Source: Lysobacter sp. Root690 (lineage in GTDB: Bacteria > Pseudomonadota > Gammaproteobacteria > Xanthomonadales > Xanthomonadaceae). Taken from it: a stretch of DNA of 63,043 nt. The notes beneath the pieces are model-generated. The model was not told the origin of the DNA. It worked only from the letters and a program-made list of their open reading frames with translations, and did not search any database. Shown here one piece after another: positions 58,911 to 63,043 of the stretch. How positions within the stretch are numbered: position 1 is the first letter of the stretch; each line of letters begins with the position of its first letter. The stretch covers positions 611,856-674,898 of the forward strand of contig NZ_LMHM01000001.1 of NCBI RefSeq assembly GCF_001427785.1. Direction: 5' to 3'. A program made the position numbers and the translations under genes.

Positions 58911-60266
58911 TCAGTAGCGATCGTTCAAGGCGAAGATCGGCTTGCGGTCTTTCCACTTGCCGTTGGTGAAATCCGGGAATTCCAAGGTCTTGTGCTCGGC
59001 GATGGATTGCTCCGACAGCGGCGTGATCGCGCTCCAGGCGATCGCGTCATAGATGTCGATCGGCATCGGCGCATCGGCCTTGAGCGCTTCGACGAAGGCG
59101 TTGATGACGAAGAAATCCATGCCGCCGTGGCCGGCATCGGCGGCGGCGCTGGCGAAGCGCTGCCACAGCGGATGATCGTACTTGGCGAACCAGTCAGCGG
59201 CCTTGTCCCACTTGTGCGGCTGGCTCTTGCCTTCGATGTGGATCGACTCGTTGAGATCCATCCACAGCCCGTCGGTGCCCTGCACGCGAAAGCCCAGCGA
59301 ATACGGACGCGGCAGCGACGTGTCGTGCTGCAACACAATGGTCTCGCCGTTCTCGCACAGCAGTTGCGTCGTCACCATGTCGCCGAGCTTGAACTTCACC
59401 TTCGCGTTCGGATGCTCCGGCCCGGCCTTCTTGACGATGTAGTCGTGCAGGCCACGCGGCTTGCTCGAGAACGCGCTCAAATGGGTGAAGCGGTTGCCGC
59501 GGTGGATGTCGATCGCCATCGCGCACGGGCCGATGCCATGGCTCGGGTACAGATCGCCGTCGCGCTTGACCGAATGCTCGGTGCGCCAGCGCGCTTCCGA
59601 CCACGCCTTAGGACCGAACTCGACGCCGCTGCCATAGGGCTGATCGGGATTGCCGCTGTTGAACTTGACCCCGCGCAGATCGTGCTGATAACCGCCCTGC
59701 AGATGCACGATTTCGCCGAACAGTCCCTGTCGCACCATGTTGAGCGCGGCCAGCACGTCGCGGCGATAGCACACGTTTTCTAGCAGCATGTACGGCGTGC
59801 CGGTGCTCTGCTGAGCGCGCAGCACCTGCCAGTGATCGTCGAGGGTGAGGCCGGCTACCACCTCGCAACCCACCGCGACCTTCGCCTGCATCGCCGCGAT
59901 CGCCTGCGCGGCGTGGAATTCCCACGGCGTGGCGATGATCACCGCGTCCAGTCCGCCCTTGGCCAGCATCGCGCGGTAAGCGTCGAGGTCGCCATCGGCG
60001 CCGTAAGTCGTGGGCTTGGCCTTGCCGGCCTTGGCGATCATCGCCAGCGAACGCTCGAGCATGATCGGTTCGACATCGCACAGCGCGACCACGTCCACGT
60101 CCTCGCGGCGCAGCAATTCGGTCAGATGGACCTGGCCGCGCATGCCCACGCCGATCAGGCCGATCCGCAGCTTCGAGCGGGCGCGCGCGAACGCCGGAGT
60201 GAACGCGCTGCTGGCCAGCAGCGTGCTCGCGGTCGCGGAGGTGGCGAGAAAATCGCGTCGGTTCAT
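58911..60266 (-). CDS. GH109-like NAD-dependent glycosidase (Gfo/Idh/MocA family)
   Basis: 451 residues. A Tat-like N-terminus (NRRDFL, then a hydrophobic Ala/Ser segment) leads to a Rossmann NAD-binding motif IGLIGVGMRGQVHL and the oxidoreductase C-terminal fold. ENVCYRRDVLAALNMVRQGL, GEIVHLQGGYQHDLR, GVEFGPKAWSEARWRTEHS and FVEALKADAPMPIDIYDAIAWS are blocks of GH109 enzymes, which use bound NAD+ to cleave alpha-N-acetylgalactosaminides. The Tat signal implies export folded with cofactor. The substrate here could be GalNAc-bearing glycan or a related amino sugar. It is divergent from a D-amino-acid deaminase-type gene. Confidence 0.88.
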   Translation of the reverse strand: MNRRDFLATSATASTLLASSAFTPAFARARSKLRIGLIGVGMRGQVHLTELLRREDVDVVALCDVEPIMLERSLAMIAKAGKAKPTTYGADGDLDAYRAMLAKGGLDAVIIATPWEFHAAQAIAAMQAKVAVGCEVVAGLTLDDHWQVLRAQQSTGTPYMLLENVCYRRDVLAALNMVRQGLFGEIVHLQGGYQHDLRGVKFNSGNPDQPYGSGVEFGPKAWSEARWRTEHSVKRDGDLYPSHGIGPCAMAIDIHRGNRFTHLSAFSSKPRGLHDYIVKKAGPEHPNAKVKFKLGDMVTTQLLCENGETIVLQHDTSLPRPYSLGFRVQGTDGLWMDLNESIHIEGKSQPHKWDKAADWFAKYDHPLWQRFASAAADAGHGGMDFFVINAFVEALKADAPMPIDIYDAIAWSAITPLSEQSIAEHKTLEFPDFTNGKWKDRKPIFALNDRY

Positions 60267-60652
60267 GCGGGTGCCTCGATCGGTGCGTTGGAGTGGAGAC
60301 GGGAGGATTTGAATACGGTCGGTGATGCGAAGCGCTTGGCGAGCGATGGGCTTCGATCCATATCTTTCGATCGGACCTCATCCGCGTGCTCCAACTTTTG
60401 AATCGGCTTGCGTGGTCCACGAATGCGCTTCACGCCGAACAATGCATAAATACAGGCGTATTTGCTAGTCTCTGACCACAATACGAAAGATCATTTTTTT
60501 GGATTTTCCAAAACGAAAGATGTGACGCAGTCTGACTACCGCCTCAAGCCCGGACGCGCATGATCGGCATCTTCGATCGAACCCTGGCCGACGCCGATGC
60601 GATCGATGACATCCGAACTACCTTGGAGCACCGCGATGAATGGAGCAGTCCG
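60267..60652. promoter_or_regulatory. Divergent regulatory region with ACGAAAGAT repeats
   Basis: 386 bases between divergent genes, AT-richer at 60440-60525. ACGAAAGAT occurs at 60483-60491 and again at 60513-60521, exactly 30 bp (three helical turns) apart, and an inverted TCGAAAGAT copy lies at 60362-60370. CGAAAG-type direct repeats are typical of DeoR-family operators such as AgaR. No DeoR gene is in the window. A run of seven T at 60494-60500 lies between the repeats. Confidence 0.55.
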
Positions 60653-61942
60653 ATGAACGACGCGCTGCGCGAACTCGCGCACCAGTGGCTGCAGCCCGGC
60701 ACCAAGGGCCTGGCCCTGCAGCAGCCGCTGCGCCAGGACACGCTCGGCGAACTGGGCCTCAACGTACTCGATGGATTGCTGTCCTACCCGGTCGCGGTGC
60801 TGCGGCAATCGACGCTGGACCACAACATCGCCTGGATGCGCGACTTCGTCGACCGCGCCGGTGCCCTGCTCGCGCCGCACGGCAAGACTACGATGAGCCC
60901 GCAGTTGTTCCAGGCCCAACTCGACGCCGGCGTCTGGGCGATCACCCTGGCGACCATTCCGCAGTTGCGCGTGGCCCATCGTTTCGGCGTCAAGCGAGTG
61001 CTGCTGGCCAACCAGCCGGTGGCGATCGCCGATATCGAAAGCCTGGCCGCGCTGCTGCGCGACGAAGCGGATTTCCAGGCTTGGGTGCTGGTCGATTCCA
61101 GTGCCGGTGTGCAGCGCTTGAATCAGTTGATGCAACAGGTCGCGCCGCAGCGGCGCCTGCCGGTGCTGGTCGAACTCGGCGCCGACGGCGGACGCAGCGG
61201 CGTGCGCGGTCTCGACGCGGCGACGCGGCTCGCGCACGAGGTGCATGCGGCTTCGCATCTGTCGCTGGCCGGGATCGAAGGCTACGAGGGCCTGTGGGTC
61301 GGTGCCGATCGCGATGCCGACCTGCAGCGAGTGCAGTCGTTGCTGACTCAGATGGTCGCGCTGACCCAACGTTGCGATGCCGAACGACTATTCGACGGCG
61401 ACGAGATCCTGATCAGTGCCGGCGGCTCGGCGTATTTTGACTTCGTTGCCGATGCGTTCGACCGCGTGGGCGAAACCTCGCGTCCGCTGCGGCGAATACT
61501 ACGTTCCGGCTGCTATCTGACGTCGGACCACGGCCTCTACCATGGACTGCAACAGGAAATGCGCACCCGCCACGACGCCAGTTTCCGCCACGGCCTGCAA
61601 CCGGCGCTGGAGGTATGGGCGATGGTGCAGTCGCGACCCGAGCCCGGGCTGGCGCTGTTGACCCTCGGCAAGCGCGACGCGTCCTACGACATCGACCTGC
61701 CGCGTCCGCTGATCTGGCATCGCCCCGGGCAACCGGCGCCGCGGCCGATGCGCGATGCGCGCATCGTCAAGATGAACGATCAACACGCTTATCTGGAACT
61801 GCCGGTCGAGCATCCGCTGCAGGTCGGCGATCTGGTCGGCAGCGGCATCTCGCATCCGTGCACCACCTTCGACAAGTGGCCGCTGATGCTGCTGACCGAC
61901 GACGGCTATCGCGTCACCGGTGCGATCAATACGTTCTTCTGA
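60653..61942 (+). CDS. PLP-dependent amino acid deaminase / D-threonine aldolase-like protein
   Basis: 429 residues. An alanine-racemase-type PLP barrel with the Schiff-base Lys in APHGKTTMSPQLF, and a C-terminal D-serine-dehydratase-like domain with the zinc-binding HPCTTFDKW (HxCxxxD) motif. This is the COG3616 group, which includes D-threonine aldolases and D-serine deaminases. It would deaminate or cleave a D-hydroxy amino acid in the cytoplasm, giving pyruvate and ammonia, or glycine and acetaldehyde. ATG 60653 has GGAG seven bases upstream; an in-frame ATG at 60560 has none. It shares the region with the GH109-like gene. Confidence 0.9.
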   Translation: MNDALRELAHQWLQPGTKGLALQQPLRQDTLGELGLNVLDGLLSYPVAVLRQSTLDHNIAWMRDFVDRAGALLAPHGKTTMSPQLFQAQLDAGVWAITLATIPQLRVAHRFGVKRVLLANQPVAIADIESLAALLRDEADFQAWVLVDSSAGVQRLNQLMQQVAPQRRLPVLVELGADGGRSGVRGLDAATRLAHEVHAASHLSLAGIEGYEGLWVGADRDADLQRVQSLLTQMVALTQRCDAERLFDGDEILISAGGSAYFDFVADAFDRVGETSRPLRRILRSGCYLTSDHGLYHGLQQEMRTRHDASFRHGLQPALEVWAMVQSRPEPGLALLTLGKRDASYDIDLPRPLIWHRPGQPAPRPMRDARIVKMNDQHAYLELPVEHPLQVGDLVGSGISHPCTTFDKWPLMLLTDDGYRVTGAINTFF

Positions 61943-62076
61943 ACAACGACGCCGGGTGCCCGTCTATCGCATTGCGATGATGCCAGTGCGGTCGGCGTAT
62001 TGAGCCCAACCGATCCGAGGCTGGCGAAGCCGGAGCGTCGACAGCCGTCAAGACGACACGGCATGACGCTGTTGCC

Positions 62077-62646
62077 TCAGTCGTTGGGACGGTGCGCGTA
62101 GCTGATCGCGCGGGTGACTTGCCAGCGTTCGCCGACGCGATGCCAGACCAGGATGAACTCGCCGCGCCCGGCGCAGGTGGTTTCGCCGGTCGCGCAGAAG
62201 CGGTGTTCGCCGATCTCCATCGCGCCGAAGTCCTTGATCGGGTACACGCGCAAGGTTCCCGGGATCAACTCGCGGCGGAATTTTCCGCAGACGTTCTTGC
62301 GCACGTTGCCGAGCATTTCCTCGCGCGTCCAGGTGACCCCGCCGTTGTCGTGGTAGAACTCGACCTTGTCGTCGAACAGGGCGCGATGGCGCTTGAACTG
62401 GGCGGGGTCGTCGCAGCGGTTGAACGAATCGAACATCTGCGTGTCCAGCCCGGCGACGGTGTCGTACAGGGCGGAGCCGCCTTTCGCGGGGTCGCCTTTG
62501 GCCGGTTCGTTCTTGGGCGCGGCGGGCTTGGCCGTTTCGACCGCGGCCGCCGGGGCCGCCGTCTTGTCCGACGCGGCGAGCGCGGAGCCGGCCATGCCTG
62601 CGCAGAGCATCGCGGCCAGGGCGGCGGCTGGGACGAATCGGTTCAT
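62077..62646 (-). CDS. Exported NTF2-like (DUF4440-type) protein
   Basis: 189 residues with a signal peptide (VPAAALAAMLCAGMAGSALA), then a 35-residue Ala/Lys/Pro-rich linker (TAKPAAPKNEPAKGDPAKGG) and an SnoaL/NTF2-like cone (about 60-189: LDTQMFDSFNRCDDPAQFKRH, DKVEFYHDNGGVTWTREEML, GEFILVWHRVGERWQVTRAISY). Proteins of this type are small binding domains or are attached to secreted enzymes; no catalytic role is evident. Four cysteines in the domain (one each in NRCDD, NVCGK, RFCATG and ETTCAG) could form disulfides. It is leftward, at the end of the window's coding region. Confidence 0.84.
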   Translation of the reverse strand: MNRFVPAAALAAMLCAGMAGSALAASDKTAAPAAAVETAKPAAPKNEPAKGDPAKGGSALYDTVAGLDTQMFDSFNRCDDPAQFKRHRALFDDKVEFYHDNGGVTWTREEMLGNVRKNVCGKFRRELIPGTLRVYPIKDFGAMEIGEHRFCATGETTCAGRGEFILVWHRVGERWQVTRAISYAHRPND

Positions 62647-63043
62647 CGCGGGGTCTCATGGCAGTGGATCGGCGCACCTTAAGGCCGGCACGACGCGGGC
62701 GCCTGTGCCATTCGACACCGGGCGATGGTTGGCCTGCCGATGGGTAGACGCCGCGATTTCGCGATGGGTCCGAGGCCGTGGTTTCTACGATCCCCATGCC
62801 CCAGAGATTCAACCAAGCTCACCGCTGCCGCCGTTGAAACGGCAAGTTACTTTCTTGGCACTTGCAGATCAGCTTGGCTTGGCTTGGGTTCCGGAACCGG
62901 TTCCGGTCGTGGCATGGCCTTCATGCTCGAGTTAGAAGTTTCGTCGTTCATCCAGCGCTGCGAAGCCACGGACTCGCGTCAGCAACAGCACACCCGAAGG
63001 GCGGCGCACATGGATGTGCGCCGTGCGCCACCGAGACAGGATG
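62647..63043. other. Non-coding right edge with palindromic sequence
   Basis: About 400 bases without a supported gene. Part resembles dispersed repeat DNA: gcaagttactttcttggcacttgc (GCAAG...CTTGC dyad, about 62840-62865), GGTTCCGGAACCGGTTCCGG at 62889-62908 (two overlapping palindromes), and the perfect dyad at 63002-63023. A frame from about 62922 is open to the edge but has no ribosome-binding site. Confidence 0.45.
63002..63023. repeat. Perfect 10-bp dyad at window edge
   Basis: CGGCGCACAT-GG-ATGTGCGCCG is a perfect inverted repeat with a 2-nt loop, 20 bases before the end of the window. It may be part of a repeat family or a regulatory hairpin of a gene outside the window. Confidence 0.7.

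Noticed and set aside
57488-58969. A 493-codon frame overlapping the M23 peptidase gene
   Set aside because: Arg/Gly/Ala-rich with no domain; the frame starting at 57612 has a signal peptide and zinc motifs.

Overview
This window is chromosomal DNA from a high-GC gammaproteobacterium, most likely a Lysobacter or close Xanthomonadaceae relative. The evidence is the very GC-rich coding sequence with GC-rich third positions, the many secreted hydrolases and TonB-dependent receptors, a large subtilase autotransporter, a 2-Cys OhrR pair, and dispersed GTAGGAGCGGCGCGAGCCGCGACC and CATTCCCGCGAAGGCGGGAATC-type repeats. I saw no rRNA, tRNA, CRISPR, transposase or prophage gene. The genus call is inference; no database was searched.

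Layout. 1-3 kb holds housekeeping and accessory single genes: a leucine-carboxyl-methyltransferase-like enzyme, a YaeR-type VOC protein, a DUF4031 protein and a LysE exporter. 3.2-6.4 kb is a subtilisin-type autotransporter. 6.7-8.9 kb is a LuxR-type response regulator and NarX-like kinase pair. 9.0-10.2 kb is a DUF418 membrane protein. 10.6-15.6 kb is a compact RiPP locus read as a graspetide (omega-ester peptide) cluster: HlyD adaptor, C39-peptidase ABC transporter, a 57-residue double-glycine precursor, and an MvdC/MvdD-type ATP-grasp ligase. 15.7-21.4 kb carries an LpxR-like outer-membrane protein, a DUF3224 protein, and a siderophore-type TonB receptor paired with a PepSY membrane protein. 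21.7-28.3 kb is a 2199-codon autotransporter with about ten 85-90-residue repeats and an odd 248-residue tail after its barrel. 29-30 kb is ohr/ohrR with matching palindromic operators.

30.2-43.2 kb looks like a peptidoglycan-peptide utilisation locus. One leftward set of five genes encodes a transglutaminase-like protein, an Oar-type TonB receptor, a serine hydrolase, a D-Ala-D-Ala dipeptidase lipoprotein and a second serine hydrolase lipoprotein. The divergent rightward set encodes an SH3/NlpC-P60 endopeptidase, an L-Ala-D/L-Glu epimerase, a MurR/RpiR regulator and an L,D-transpeptidase-fold lipoprotein. Together they could bring in stem-peptide fragments, cut them to dipeptides and convert L-Ala-D-Glu to a usable form. 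This fits a lytic, bacteria-feeding lifestyle. 43.4-46.8 kb adds a DUF885 peptidase and a PAF-acetylhydrolase-like enzyme.

47.0-55.3 kb is a complete trans-4-hydroxy-L-proline degradation operon: epimerase, three-subunit D-hydroxyproline dehydrogenase, pyrroline-hydroxycarboxylate deaminase and 2-oxoglutarate semialdehyde dehydrogenase, ending in an M24 prolidase-like peptidase. A divergent PAS-AraC regulator flanks it. 55.4-62.6 kb holds an LRR protein, an arginase-fold lipoprotein, an M23 peptidase, a GH109-like Gfo/Idh/MocA enzyme divergent from a PLP D-amino-acid deaminase/aldolase, and an NTF2-like exported protein. The last 0.4 kb is repeat-like non-coding DNA.
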